Of a stretch of 64,000 nucleotides of DNA, positions 1-14,666 are shown one piece after another. Source of the stretch: Nonomuraea cavernae (lineage in GTDB: Bacteria; Actinomycetota; Actinomycetes; Streptosporangiales; Streptosporangiaceae); assembly GCF_014646355.1 (NCBI RefSeq), contig NZ_BMNH01000006.1, positions 63,102-127,101 of the forward strand. Direction: 5' to 3'. Below the pieces are notes generated by a model. The model saw only the letters and a list, made by a program, of their open reading frames with translations. It ran no database searches and was not told where the DNA came from. The position numbers and the translations under genes are program-made. The number at the start of each line of letters is the position of its first letter. Position 1 is the stretch's first letter.

Positions 1-1013
1 ATCCGGCGCTGGAACTCACCGCCGTACTCGTGCACGACCCCGGCAAGACAGGCCGCGACGCCGGCGAGCTCGGCGGCCTCGGCCACGATCTGGGAGTCGC
101 GGCCACCGGCGACGTCGACGCGGTGCTGGCCACCGGTCCTCGCGCCGTGGTGTACGCCGCGTCCGGTGACATCCGTCCCGACGAGGCCCTGGCCGACGTC
201 GTCCGGGCCATCCGCGCCGGCGCCGTCGTCGTCACCCCCGCCCTGTACGCCCTCTACGACCATCGCGGCGCCCCGCCCGAGCTGCGCGACCAGGTGCTCG
301 ACGCGATCGCCGACGGCGGCGGCTCGCTGTTCGTCTCCGGCGTGGACCCCGGCTGGGGCAACGACGTGCTGCCGCTGCTGATCAGCGGGCTCGGCGCCAC
401 CGTGGACGTGATCCGCTGCCAGGAGATCTTCGACTACTCCGCCTACGACCAGCCCGACTCGGTCCGCTACCTGGTCGGCATGGGCCAGCCGATGGACTAC
501 GAGCCGCCGATGCTCGCGCCGACGGTCCCGACCATGGTGTGGGGCGGCCAGGTGCGCCTGATGGCCAGGGCCCTCGGCGTCGAGCTCGACGAGATCCGCG
601 AGACCCTCGACCGGCGCCCGCTCGACTCCACGGTGAGCACCCTGTCGATGGGCGAGTTCGAGGCCGGCACCCAGGGCGCGGTGCGCTTCGAGGTGCAGGG
701 CGTCGTCGAGGGCGAGCCCCGCATCGTGATCGAGCACGTCACCCGCATCCACCCGTCCTGCGCGCCCGACTGGCCGACGCCGCCCGACGGCGACGGGGCG
801 CACCGAGTGATCATCGAGGGCCGCCCGCGCATCGAGGTCACGGTCGAGGCCACCGACGAGGACGGCAACCGGGCGGCGGGCGGCAACGCCACCGCGGCGG
901 GCCGGCTGGTGAACGCCATCGACTGGCTCGTGGACGCGGAACCAGGGCTCTACGACGCGCTCGACGTCCCCCTGCGCCCCGCCGTCGGCAGGCTCGGAAG
1001 GAAGCACGCGTGA
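1..1013 (+). CDS. DapB-like NAD(P)-dependent oxidoreductase, 5' end cut by window
   Basis: The frame is open from base 3, and the GTG at 30 lies inside the coding sequence, so the true start and the Rossmann GxGxxG motif are outside the window. The visible part resembles dihydrodipicolinate reductase / 2,4-diaminopentanoate dehydrogenase-like proteins: a nucleotide-domain remainder (VVYAASGDIRPDEAL; VVTPALYALYD), then a C-terminal substrate domain with a conserved SGVDPGWGND stretch. It ends TGA at 1011-1013 and overlaps the GTG of the next gene by 3 nt (GTGA), so the two are co-translated. The substrate is unknown. Proteins of this type are common in actinobacteria and are not assumed to make lysine. 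Confidence 0.85.
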   Translation, partial: PALELTAVLVHDPGKTGRDAGELGGLGHDLGVAATGDVDAVLATGPRAVVYAASGDIRPDEALADVVRAIRAGAVVVTPALYALYDHRGAPPELRDQVLDAIADGGGSLFVSGVDPGWGNDVLPLLISGLGATVDVIRCQEIFDYSAYDQPDSVRYLVGMGQPMDYEPPMLAPTVPTMVWGGQVRLMARALGVELDEIRETLDRRPLDSTVSTLSMGEFEAGTQGAVRFEVQGVVEGEPRIVIEHVTRIHPSCAPDWPTPPDGDGAHRVIIEGRPRIEVTVEATDEDGNRAAGGNATAAGRLVNAIDWLVDAEPGLYDALDVPLRPAVGRLGRKHA

Positions 1014-1489
1014 ACATCGACGTCCCCGAGGGCCAGGACCCGATCGCGTACGTGTGGGGGGAAATGGTCCCCGGCATCGGCCTCGCCGCCTCGAAGTTCT
1101 CCCTGTCGGTCTACACCCACACGACCCTCGGCCTGCGCGAGTTCGAGGCGGCGCGGCTGCGGATCGCGCAGATCAACGGGTGCGCCTTCTGCCTCGACTG
1201 GCGGACCGAACGGGACGGGCAGCGGGTCGAGGAGGAGTTCGCCGACGCGGTGACCGACTGGCGCACCACCTCCGCGTTCGACGACCGCACGAGGCTGGCC
1301 GCCGAGTACGCCGAGCGGTACGCGCTGGACCACCACGGCCTCGACGACGAGTTCTGGGCCCGGATGACCGCCTGCTACAGCCAGGTCGAGATCGTCGAGC
1401 TGAGCATGAGCATCGGCTCCTGGCTGGCGTTCGGCCGGCTCAACCACGTACTCGGCCTCGACACCGCCTGCAAGCTGCCCTCCAGGTAG
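1010..1489 (+). CDS. Carboxymuconolactone decarboxylase family (AhpD-fold) protein
   Basis: 159 aa. The start GTG at 1010 overlaps the upstream stop. The core motif INGCAFCLDWRT carries the CxxC pair of AhpD-like alkylhydroperoxidase/CMD proteins, followed by the helical bundle with a conserved Tyr/Glu-rich segment (YAERYALDHHGLDDEFW). The family members that keep CxxC usually act as thiol-dependent peroxidase partners or stress proteins rather than as true carboxymuconolactone decarboxylases. The tight coupling to the upstream DapB-like oxidoreductase suggests a shared, undefined catabolic or detoxification role. Confidence 0.88.
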   Translation: MNIDVPEGQDPIAYVWGEMVPGIGLAASKFSLSVYTHTTLGLREFEAARLRIAQINGCAFCLDWRTERDGQRVEEEFADAVTDWRTTSAFDDRTRLAAEYAERYALDHHGLDDEFWARMTACYSQVEIVELSMSIGSWLAFGRLNHVLGLDTACKLPSR

Positions 1490-1514
1490 AACCCGTCATG
1501 TCTTAGGAGAGTGA

Positions 1515-3143
<1,629 letters not shown>

Positions 3144-3199
3144 GCAGCTCCTCCCACCGGCCGGATCACCCCCCGAGAACTGTCGTGAAAGGAATGTCC

Positions 3200-3697
3200 G
3201 TGCCCATGAGAAACGGTTCAGCGAGGGTCATCGCCGCCATGGTGATGACGGTCGCCGGCTTAGCCGTCGCCATTCCGGCCCACGCGGATTCGGCGGTGCT
3301 GGAGACGCTGACGGAGACCGAGCTCCGGCAGCAGACCGACGACTTCCTGTTCGGCGTCTCCATCGAGACCTTCCTCACCAACCGGAGCACGCGGCCGTGG
3401 GCCGACCAGATCGACTGGTCCTCCGACGGCTGCTCGTGGGCGCCGGACAAGCCTGAGGGGTTCAACTTCCTGCCTTCCTGCCAGCGTCACGACTTCGGTT
3501 ACCGCAACTACAAGCGCCAGGGCCGGTTCAACGAGGACGTACGCGGCGACATCGACCAGAACTTCAAGGACGACATGTACGACGTGTGCCGCAAGTACTC
3601 GGGACTCCAGTCATACAAGGGCGTCATCTGCCGCAGAACGGCCGACACCTACTACACGGCGGTGCGCGGCCTGGGCGGCACGGCCGACATCGCCTGA
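3200..3697 (+). CDS. Secreted prokaryotic phospholipase A2
   Basis: About 165 aa. I chose GTG 3200 because AAGGA ends 6 nt upstream; GTG 3185, ATG 3194 and ATG 3206 are in-frame alternatives. A Sec signal peptide ends near AHA (about residue 28). The mature part has the bacterial PLA2 pattern: DGCSW, then SCQRHDFGYRNYKRQG with the catalytic His97-Asp98 pair, then paired cysteines (MYDVCRKY, GVICRR) likely to form disulfides. The enzyme hydrolyses the sn-2 acyl ester of phospholipids, usually with Ca2+. It lies directly after choA in the same orientation and probably in one transcript. Confidence 0.9.
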   Translation: MPMRNGSARVIAAMVMTVAGLAVAIPAHADSAVLETLTETELRQQTDDFLFGVSIETFLTNRSTRPWADQIDWSSDGCSWAPDKPEGFNFLPSCQRHDFGYRNYKRQGRFNEDVRGDIDQNFKDDMYDVCRKYSGLQSYKGVICRRTADTYYTAVRGLGGTADIA

Positions 3698-3746
3698 CCT
3701 CGCCTGACCTCGCCGGAGACGGCCAGGGGAAGGCCGCGTGGCGAGC

Positions 3747-6365
<2,619 letters not shown>

Positions 6366-6376
6366 TGCAAATCCCC

Positions 6377-6670
6377 CTAGTGTCGTGGTGCGGCGTTCCG
6401 CAGGGCGGCCTCCAGCCTGTCGATGCGGTCGAGCAGGTCGATCACCAGGCCGATCGCGGCGTAGTTGATCGACAGGCCGTCGTGCAGCCTCCGGATCCGC
6501 GCGGCCACCGCCACCTGCGTGGGAGAGAAGCACAGCTCTCCCCTGGCGTCCCGGACCGGTTCGAGCAGACCCAGCGCCACCAGGCGGCGCACGATCTCCG
6601 GGTGCAGCCCGGTGGCACGCGCGTAGGAGTTCAGGTCCAGCCGTACCGGCCGGACGAGCGCGTAGGTCAT
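6377..6670 (-). CDS. cbpM: CbpM-like MerR-type chaperone modulator
   Basis: 97 aa. An N-terminal winged-helix MerR-like segment ([26 protein letters not shown]) is followed by a short C-terminal helix ([14 protein letters not shown]). This is the size and layout of CbpM, which binds the J-domain of CbpA-type DnaJ and inhibits it. It overlaps the start of the dnaJ/cbpA gene by 4 nt, which supports that partnership. It occupies the place where many actinobacterial dnaK operons carry hspR, to which it is distantly similar; a DNA-binding role cannot be excluded. Confidence 0.78.
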   Translation of the reverse strand: MTYALVRPVRLDLNSYARATGLHPEIVRRLVALGLLEPVRDARGELCFSPTQVAVAARIRRLHDGLSINYAAIGLVIDLLDRIDRLEAALRNAAPRH

Positions 6671-7617
6671 GAACGCCTCCTCGGGTCGAACCGTGACGCG
6701 GCGGCGAGCTGCTCGAACAGGCGCCGCTCCTCGTCGGTGGGCCGCTGCGGCACCATGATCCGCACCTCGGCGAAGAGGTCACCGGCGGCGCCGCGCGGGT
6801 TGGGCATGCCGCGCCCGCGAAGCCGCAGGCGGCGGCCGGTCGAGGAGCCCGGAGGCACCTTCACCTTGGCCTCGCCGCCCGGCGTGTCGACGGCCACCGT
6901 GGCGCCCAGCGCCGCCTCCCACGGCGCGAGCGGCAGGGGGGTGTGGATGTCGCGGCCCTCCACGCGGTAGCGGGCATGGTCGGCGATCCGCACGATCAGG
7001 TAGAGGTCGCCCGGCCTGCCTCCCTCGGTGCCCTGACCGCCCTGGCCGGCGAGCCTGATGCGCTGACCGTTGGTGACCCCGGCCGGGATCGTGACGTCCA
7101 GCCGCCGCCCGCCGGACAGCGTGATCGCGCGCCGCCCGCCGCGATAGGCCTCCTCCACCGTGAGCGGCAGCTCCGCCTCCTGGTCGGCTCCGGGCACCGG
7201 CCCCCAGCGCCGCCGGCCGCGTCCGCCGAACATGCCGCCGAGCAGATCCTCCAGGTCGACGTCGACCCCCTCCGCCCCGCCGAAGCCGAAGTCCTCGGCG
7301 CGGGCCGAGCGTCGCGGCCCGCCGGCGCCCGCCCGCGCGCCCGCTCCCGCCCGGGCGCGCGCCCACTGCTCGGGATCCACATCGGGCGGCACCTGGCGGA
7401 AGTCGTGCCCGAACGCGTCGTACCGGCGGCGCGTCTCGGGATCGGACAGCACGGAGTACGCCTCGGAGACCTCCTTGAACGTGTCCTCAGCCCCGGGATC
7501 CTTGTTGACGTCGGGATGGTGGGCGCGCACGAGCTTGCGGTAGGCCCGCTGGATCTCGTCCTGGTCGGCGTTCCGGCCCACGCCCAGCACCTCGTAGAAA
7601 TCCCGCCGTGGGGCCAT
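6667..7617 (-). CDS. cbpA: DnaJ/CbpA-type co-chaperone lacking the zinc finger
   Basis: 316 aa. A J-domain at residues 5-70 contains HPD at 34-36, which stimulates DnaK ATPase. A Gly/Ala/Arg-rich linker follows (about 80-130), then a DnaJ C-terminal substrate-binding region ([13 protein letters not shown] onward). The four CxxCxGxG zinc repeats of classical DnaJ are absent, so this is the CbpA (class B-like) form. The ATG shares one base with the grpE stop and the 3' end overlaps the cbpM-like gene, so the three are translationally coupled. Confidence 0.92.
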   Translation of the reverse strand: MAPRRDFYEVLGVGRNADQDEIQRAYRKLVRAHHPDVNKDPGAEDTFKEVSEAYSVLSDPETRRRYDAFGHDFRQVPPDVDPEQWARARAGAGARAGAGGPRRSARAEDFGFGGAEGVDVDLEDLLGGMFGGRGRRRWGPVPGADQEAELPLTVEEAYRGGRRAITLSGGRRLDVTIPAGVTNGQRIRLAGQGGQGTEGGRPGDLYLIVRIADHARYRVEGRDIHTPLPLAPWEAALGATVAVDTPGGEAKVKVPPGSSTGRRLRLRGRGMPNPRGAAGDLFAEVRIMVPQRPTDEERRLFEQLAAASRFDPRRRS

Positions 7618-8279
7618 CAGTCCGCCTTTTTCGCGACCACCACGACCGCGGGGCGCAACTGCCGCCGGCCGTCGCCGTAACCGGGCCGCACCACCTGCAC
7701 GACGGTGCCCGGCTCGACGTCCGGCCGCGCGATGGTGGCCATCGCGTCGTGATGGGCCGGATCGAACGGCACGCCGGTCTCGTCGTGCCGGGTGTAGCCG
7801 AGGCGGGCCAGCACGGCGACGGCCTGGTCACGCACCGCGCGGATCCCGTCCATGATCGGAGCCGCGCCACCCTCCTCGTCACCGGCCGCGTGGCTCAGCG
7901 CGAGCTCCAGATTGTCCAGCACGGGCAGCCACTCGGCGGCGACCCTGTCCTGCTCCTCGGCCCGCAGCCGCTCGGCGTCACGGGAGAAGCGCTTGCGGAG
8001 GTTGTCCAAATCGGCGACGGCGCGCAGCCACCGGTCCTCCAGCTCCGCGACCTTGGCATCCGTCTCCGTCCGGACGTCCTCAGGCCCGACGCCCTCAGGC
8101 CCGGCGCCCTCACTCCGGGCGCCCTCACTCCGGGCGCCCTCACTTAGGGCGTCCTCCGTCCGAACGTCCTCAGGCCGGGCGGTCGCGGCTTCCCGGGGCT
8201 CTTCCTCGGGCCGCGCGCGCCGCTCAGGGCCGCCGCCCGGCCGGCCGGCGGTTCCCGGTCTGTCCTCGTGACCGTTCAT
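7617..8279 (-). CDS. grpE: Nucleotide exchange factor GrpE
   Basis: 220 aa. The C-terminal two thirds is GrpE: a long dimerisation helix (AVADLDNLRKRFSRDAERLR), a four-helix-bundle segment (EWLPVLDNLELAL) and the beta domain (GTVVQVVRPGY). It releases ADP from DnaK. The first 75 residues are a low-complexity acidic/Arg tail with repeated (S/G)EGA(R/G) units, produced by 15-bp tandem repeats near 8090-8150. It sits 6 bp after dnaK on the same strand. Confidence 0.95.
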   Translation of the reverse strand: MNGHEDRPGTAGRPGGGPERRARPEEEPREAATARPEDVRTEDALSEGARSEGARSEGAGPEGVGPEDVRTETDAKVAELEDRWLRAVADLDNLRKRFSRDAERLRAEEQDRVAAEWLPVLDNLELALSHAAGDEEGGAAPIMDGIRAVRDQAVAVLARLGYTRHDETGVPFDPAHHDAMATIARPDVEPGTVVQVVRPGYGDGRRQLRPAVVVVAKKAD

Positions 8280-8285
8280 GTCACG

Positions 8286-10169
<1,884 letters not shown>

Positions 10170-10216
10170 TGCTCACTCCCCCTTGGCGGCCCGGCCCCTC
10201 GTCTCACCGGCCGCTC

Positions 10217-10248
10217 GTCTTCGCTAGCCGCTGTCTTCGCTAGCCGCT
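10217..10248. repeat. Perfect 16-bp tandem duplication over a stop codon
   Basis: The unit GTCTTCGCTAGCCGCT occurs at 10217-10232 and again at 10233-10248. The second copy contains the stop codon of the GSP17M gene (complement of CTA at 10240-10242), and the first copy lies in its 3' untranslated region before dnaK. It looks like a recent slippage or duplication event. Confidence 0.9.
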
Positions 10249-10713
10249 CAACTTGCCGAGCACTTCATGGGCTCTGGCCGCGTGCTCGGACTCGACGAGA
10301 ACCTCGTACTTGTCGGCGACCAGGCTGCTCCGCGAGACGAAGTCCCGCCGGCCGCCCTGCAGGGCGTGCGAGATCAGGCCGTAGATCGCTCCGGCGACGA
10401 TGCCCCACACCAGCCCCCACAGCACCAGACCGGCCATGGAGCCGACGGTGGGCGCGAAGATCCCCAGGAACAGGCCGATGAGCAGCCCGAACCAGGCTCC
10501 GCCCGCGGCGCCCATCCCGATCGCGCGCAGGTACGTCATGCGCGCGACCACCTGCTCCACCAGATGCAGACCCGCTCCCACGATCAGCGTCCCCTTCACC
10601 GGGAACTGCTGGTCCGACAGGTGGTCGACGGCCCTCTGCGCTTCCTCGTACGTCCTGTAACTGGCTATCGGCACCCGGTTGGCGGTGACGGGACCAGACC
10701 CGGCGACGGACAT
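10240..10713 (-). CDS. General stress protein (GSP17M domain) with two membrane helices
   Basis: 157 aa. The N-terminal domain (IASYRTYEEAQRAVDHL...FPVKGTLIVG) and the C-terminal segment (YEVLVESEHAARAHEVL) match the GSP17M/'general stress protein' fold. Between them are two Gly-rich hydrophobic helices (about 65-125) that would cross the membrane. Proteins with this layout are frequent in actinobacteria, often next to stress genes; their biochemical role is unknown. It lies between hsp20 and dnaK in the same orientation, consistent with membership in the heat-shock operon. Confidence 0.82.
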   Translation of the reverse strand: MSVAGSGPVTANRVPIASYRTYEEAQRAVDHLSDQQFPVKGTLIVGAGLHLVEQVVARMTYLRAIGMGAAGGAWFGLLIGLFLGIFAPTVGSMAGLVLWGLVWGIVAGAIYGLISHALQGGRRDFVSRSSLVADKYEVLVESEHAARAHEVLGKLSG

Positions 10714-10732
10714 GGCTCCTCCTCTGCCGCCC

Positions 10733-11179
10733 TCAGGCGGAGATCTCGATGTGCCGGGGCTTGGCGGCCTCCGCCTTGGGGATGGTGAGGGTCAGCACGC
10801 CGTCGTGCAGGCGCGCGTCGACCCGTTCGTCATCGACGTCGCCCGGGAGCAGGGTGCGCAGCTCGAACCTGCCGGTCCTGCGCGTCTTGCGGTGCCTGCG
10901 CTCGTGCTCGCGCTCCTCGATCTGCCCGCTGACGATCAGCTCACGTTCGGAGAGCTGGACGTCGATCTGGTCCTTGCTCACGCCTGGAACGTCGACCTCG
11001 ACGACGAACGAGTTCTCGGTCTCCGAGACGTCCGCCATGGGAATCCACGGGCCCATGACTCCGCCCTCGGTCTCTCCCAGGGCCGCGCTCATGAGCTGGC
11101 CCAGCCGGTCGTACACGTCCTCGAACTCGCGGGAGGGAAGCGTCTCGCCGCCCCTGCGGCGCGTTACGAGCAGTGCCAT
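10733..11179 (-). CDS. Small heat shock protein Hsp20 / alpha-crystallin
   Basis: 148 aa. The alpha-crystallin domain spans about 45-148 (ENSFVVEVDVPGVSKDQIDVQLSE...), with the conserved ARLHDGVLTLTIPK near the end. The N-terminal arm is short. It is an ATP-independent holdase that keeps unfolded proteins ready for DnaK/ClpB. It is the first gene of the leftward chaperone operon. The 117-bp gap to the upstream regulator gene (11180-11296) should carry the operon promoter; I see no HspR HAIR (CTTGAGT-N7-ACTCAAG) or CIRCE element there. Confidence 0.92.
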   Translation of the reverse strand: MALLVTRRRGGETLPSREFEDVYDRLGQLMSAALGETEGGVMGPWIPMADVSETENSFVVEVDVPGVSKDQIDVQLSERELIVSGQIEEREHERRHRKTRRTGRFELRTLLPGDVDDERVDARLHDGVLTLTIPKAEAAKPRHIEISA

Positions 11180-11296
11180 GACAGCCTCCTTCGATGGACT
11201 TCGGTGCCCACGCTTTGAGACTTCTCCGAGGCTTTCACCGCCACATCCCCCAGATGGGTAGTACCGGTCCCGGCACTTGTCCGAAACGGCGGCGGT

Positions 11297-13933
11297 TCAG
11301 CCGGGTATCGCGGCCGACGGCGGCTCGGGGTCGATCCGCCCCTGCGTCACCGCGAGCCGGGCCAGCTCGACCCGGGAGTTGATGTGCAGTTTGCGGTAGA
11401 CGTGCCTCAGGTGGAACGCGACCGTGTGCACGCTGATGAACATCTGCTCCGCCACCTGCCGGTTCGTCCATCCGTCCGCGACGAGCAACGAGACGTCGCG
11501 TTCGGTCTCGGTCAGGCTGTCCCAGCCGGAGACCGGCCGGTCGGCGTAGCTCCAGTGCCGGTGGCACACGCCCACGCCACGCAGCCTCTGCCGGACCCGC
11601 GCCGAGTCCCTGAGCGACCCGGTGTCGTGGTAGATCGCGAGCGCGCGGTCCAGGCTGCCGACGGCCTCCTCACGCCGTCCGGCCGCGACGAGCAGCACGC
11701 CGAGGTCCTCCGCGGCCGAGGCCCGTGCCCATACGTCCTCCGCTTGCTCGGCGGCCTGGGCGAGGGCGACGCGGTCGCCGTCGAGCAGCCCCCGGGCATG
11801 CGCGGCCGCGGCGACCAGCGCCGGGAACTCCGGGTTGGCACGGCTGAGGGCCTCCGCGGCGGCGACCACGGCCGCGGCCGCCGCGCGGTCGTCCACGGCG
11901 AGGGCGACGCGTACCAGCCAGGCGCTCGCCGTGGGTTCCGTCATGAGCATCGAGCGGTGCCACCCGAGCGGGCCGGGGAACCTGGTGAGCAGGGTCATCG
12001 CGCTCGACGGGCCGTCGCGCACCTCCGCGACCCGCGCCGACAGCAGAGCGTGGCGGGCACGGCCGTCGAGAGCCCCGCCGGGCATGGCGGTGACGTACCG
12101 CGCCGCCGCCCGCAGATCGCCACGCCGCAGCGCGACGGTGGCGAGCACCGACCCCGCCGCCGCCATGGAAAGGGGCGTGCGCAGCGCGGTGGCGAGATCC
12201 AGCGCCCGCTCCGCCTCGGTGACGGCGCCGGCCAGCCGGCCCGCGACCAGGTCGATCCGGGCCTGCAGCGCGGCGGCCTCCGCGGCCCAGGCCAGGTGGC
12301 CACGGGCGGACATCTCGTCGCGCGCCTCCCGCAGGATCGCCGCCGCCTCGTCGAGTCGGTGAACCTCCGTGAGCATCGCGACGGAGACGAGACGGGACTC
12401 GTAGTGGTGCGCCGCCGTCTCGTTCGCGTCGGCCAGGCGACGGGCGTCTCCGGCGAGCCGCAACGCGCGGGAGAGCCGCCCCTTGTCCCATTCGGACGCC
12501 GCGAGCACGATCAGGGCTCCGACCGTGGCGGCCGTGCCGTGCCGAAGGCCCCCTTCGAGCACCTGGTTCGCGTACGCCCGCGCCGCCCCTCCGTCCTGCG
12601 ACAGGCCGGTCATGGCGTACAGACGCGCCAGGGTCGCCCGCTCGCGCACATGAGCGGGAAGCTCGGGTACGGCCAGCGCCCTCTCGGCCTCCCGGACGGC
12701 CTCGTCGATCCTGCCGGTCAGGTACATGATGTCCGACAGCGCGCAGCGCAACTCGGCCACGCCCTGCGCCGAGCCGTGGCCGTTGAGGCGCCCCCTGACC
12801 ATCTGCTCGGCCTCGCGCAACCGGCCCGCCCCGATGGCCGTGTCGATGAAGGCGACGGTGTGGCCGGGACGGGGCACGGCCTGTGACCGGGTCGCCGGTT
12901 CGGGGCACATGAGCGTGCCGATCTGGTCCAGGAGCGCGTGCCGTACCGGTCGGGGGATCCAGGTGGTGACGACGTGCCTCACCAGCTCGTGGCGGAACGC
13001 GAGACCATGCGCCGTGACCGCCAGGAGGCCCGATGCCATGGCCTCCTCCACCGACGGGAGCAGCGCGGCCGGTGTGACGCCGAGCAGCGACGCGACCTGC
13101 TCGGGAGAGAACGCCCGGCCGAGCACGGCCGCCGTCTCGATCAGATTTCGGGCGTCCGGGCTCAGCGCGTCGATCCAGCGTCGCACCACCGTACGGACCC
13201 GGTCGGGAACGTGCGCGGACGGCAGGACGCCCCGGTCGCCGGTGACCCGCAGGTGACCTTCCTCGCGGAGGCCGGCGACGAGTTCGGTGATGAGCAGCGG
13301 ACTGCCACCGGCGGCGGCCACGATGGCCGGCGGCGCCGGGCCGAACGACACTCCCAGCAGGTCCCGAAGCAGCTCGGTCACCGCGTCCGGGGAGAGCGGG
13401 GAGAGGGCCACCCTGGCCGCTCCTTCCTGCTCCAGCAGGTCGAACAGGGTGGCGCTCCGGCCCTCGTCCGCGGCGGTCGAGCGGCTCAGCAGCCAGCCGA
13501 CCGGTCGCGGAGCGAGCAGGCGGTGGAGCGCGCGCAGCGCCATCAGCGTCGCCGGATCCGCCCGGTGCAGGTCGTCGAGCACCGCCAGCATCGGTGTCGC
13601 GGCCCGTTCCTCGAAACCGGCCCGCAGGCGTTCCAGCGTCCGCGCCCGCGCGTCGAGCAGGGCGAACGGCTCGTCTTGCTCGGCTTGATCAGGCGGTAGC
13701 GGCAGGTCCAGCGCCTCGAACAGGACGCCGCACGGGACCAGCTCGCCCAGCTCCTGCGGTCCGGCGCGGGCCACGCCGATGCCCCGCTCCGACGCGGCGG
13801 CGGCGGCTTCGGCGAGCAGCCGGGTCCGGCCGGCTCCGGGCTCGCCGTCCACCAGCAGCGTCCCGCCTCCGCCGCCCTCGACCGTCCGGAGCAGGTCGTC
13901 GACAGCGCGCCATTCCCGTGCGCGTCCTCGCAT
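11297..13933 (-). CDS. Large LuxR-family ATPase regulator (LAL/MalT type)
   Basis: 878 aa from ATG 13933 (GGGGGA 7 nt upstream); the open frame extends further but only the part from MRGRAREW fits the family. It has an N-terminal AAA-like ATPase domain with Walker A GEPGAGRT (residues 30-37, Arg in place of the usual Lys) and Walker B MLAVLDDLH, then a long helical repeat region, and a C-terminal LuxR HTH (TETERDVSLLVADGWTNRQVAEQMFISVHTV). LAL proteins activate transcription after binding an inducer and ATP. It lies just upstream of the chaperone operon on the same strand and may control it (inference from position only). Confidence 0.9.
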   Translation of the reverse strand: MRGRAREWRAVDDLLRTVEGGGGGTLLVDGEPGAGRTRLLAEAAAAASERGIGVARAGPQELGELVPCGVLFEALDLPLPPDQAEQDEPFALLDARARTLERLRAGFEERAATPMLAVLDDLHRADPATLMALRALHRLLAPRPVGWLLSRSTAADEGRSATLFDLLEQEGAARVALSPLSPDAVTELLRDLLGVSFGPAPPAIVAAAGGSPLLITELVAGLREEGHLRVTGDRGVLPSAHVPDRVRTVVRRWIDALSPDARNLIETAAVLGRAFSPEQVASLLGVTPAALLPSVEEAMASGLLAVTAHGLAFRHELVRHVVTTWIPRPVRHALLDQIGTLMCPEPATRSQAVPRPGHTVAFIDTAIGAGRLREAEQMVRGRLNGHGSAQGVAELRCALSDIMYLTGRIDEAVREAERALAVPELPAHVRERATLARLYAMTGLSQDGGAARAYANQVLEGGLRHGTAATVGALIVLAASEWDKGRLSRALRLAGDARRLADANETAAHHYESRLVSVAMLTEVHRLDEAAAILREARDEMSARGHLAWAAEAAALQARIDLVAGRLAGAVTEAERALDLATALRTPLSMAAAGSVLATVALRRGDLRAAARYVTAMPGGALDGRARHALLSARVAEVRDGPSSAMTLLTRFPGPLGWHRSMLMTEPTASAWLVRVALAVDDRAAAAAVVAAAEALSRANPEFPALVAAAAHARGLLDGDRVALAQAAEQAEDVWARASAAEDLGVLLVAAGRREEAVGSLDRALAIYHDTGSLRDSARVRQRLRGVGVCHRHWSYADRPVSGWDSLTETERDVSLLVADGWTNRQVAEQMFISVHTVAFHLRHVYRKLHINSRVELARLAVTQGRIDPEPPSAAIPG

Positions 13934-14092
13934 CTCGCGTCCCCCGAGGGTCCGCTTACCGGGGAGTGACCGGAGAATCCCATGCCCGTGGAGATCTTTC
14001 ACGGACCTGAGCCCAGGTCGGCAGGGGTTTATCCGCCCCGGCTCCGAGCAGTGGGGTCGAGACGGACGCCGAAGGTCTGGGGAGATGGCGAG

Positions 14093-14623
14093 ATGCGGTT
14101 CGACGTCATCGTGGAGACACCGAAAGGCTCGCGGAACAAGTACGAGATGGACACCGTGAAGCAGCGGATCCGGCTGGACCGGCTGCTGTTCACCGCCACC
14201 GCCTACCCATACGACTACGGTTTCCTGCCCGACACCCTGGCCGAGGACGGCGACCCACTGGACGCACTGGTGCTCGGCGAGGCGCCGACGTTCCCCGGAT
14301 GCGTGATCCGAGCCCGCCCGATCGCGGTCTTCTGGATGCTCGACGAGCGGGGCCCGGACGCCAAGATCCTCTGCGTGCCCGTGGATGATCTCCGCTTCGA
14401 CCACTACCGGGACATGGACGACGTGCCCGTGCACGTCAGAGCCGAGATCGGACACTTCTTCGGCGTCTACAAGGACCTGGAGCCCGGAAAGTCGGCGAAC
14501 GCGCGCGGCTGGGAGCGCCGGGAGTCCGCGGAGCGCCTGGTCGAGGAGGCTATCCTGCGGTTCGCGTCGCAGGCACCCGTGAGCGAACCGTCGCGGCCGG
14601 GGGACAGCGCTACCGGCAACTAG
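14093..14623 (+). CDS. ppa: Inorganic pyrophosphatase (family I)
   Basis: 176 aa from ATG 14093 (GGGGAG 8 nt upstream); the longer in-frame ATG at 13982 adds residues without family similarity. It contains the family signature EDGDPLDALVL (metal-binding Asp triad), YPYDYGFLPDT and VPVDDLRFDHYRD, followed by IGHFFGVYKDLEPGK. It hydrolyses PPi to 2 Pi in the cytosol and so pulls biosynthetic reactions forward. Its neighbours are unrelated regulators, so this may be an accessory copy. Confidence 0.93.
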   Translation: MRFDVIVETPKGSRNKYEMDTVKQRIRLDRLLFTATAYPYDYGFLPDTLAEDGDPLDALVLGEAPTFPGCVIRARPIAVFWMLDERGPDAKILCVPVDDLRFDHYRDMDDVPVHVRAEIGHFFGVYKDLEPGKSANARGWERRESAERLVEEAILRFASQAPVSEPSRPGDSATGN

Positions 14624-14630
14624 GACTTTC

Positions 14631-14659
14631 TTGACAAAATTATTTGTCGGTAATACCGT
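14631..14659 (+). promoter_or_regulatory. Promoter with overlapping inverted repeat before the ArsR-like gene
   Basis: TTGACA (14631-14636), a 17-nt spacer and TACCGT (14654-14659) form a good vegetative promoter, placing the transcript start on or next to ATG 14667. An inverted repeat GACAAA-N4-TTTGTC (14633-14648) overlaps the -35 and spacer, a fitting place for ArsR-type autorepression. This AT-rich stretch stands out in the GC-rich surroundings. Confidence 0.7.
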
Positions 14660-14666
14660 GCGAGAC

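Noticed and set aside
11180..11296. HspR (HAIR) or HrcA (CIRCE) site before hsp20
   Set aside because: Inspected on both strands; neither CTTGAGT-N7-ACTCAAG nor the CIRCE inverted repeat is present.
14631..14666. TTG start of the ArsR-like gene at 14631
   Set aside because: The TTG is the first part of the -35 hexamer TTGACA; translation more likely begins at ATG 14667.
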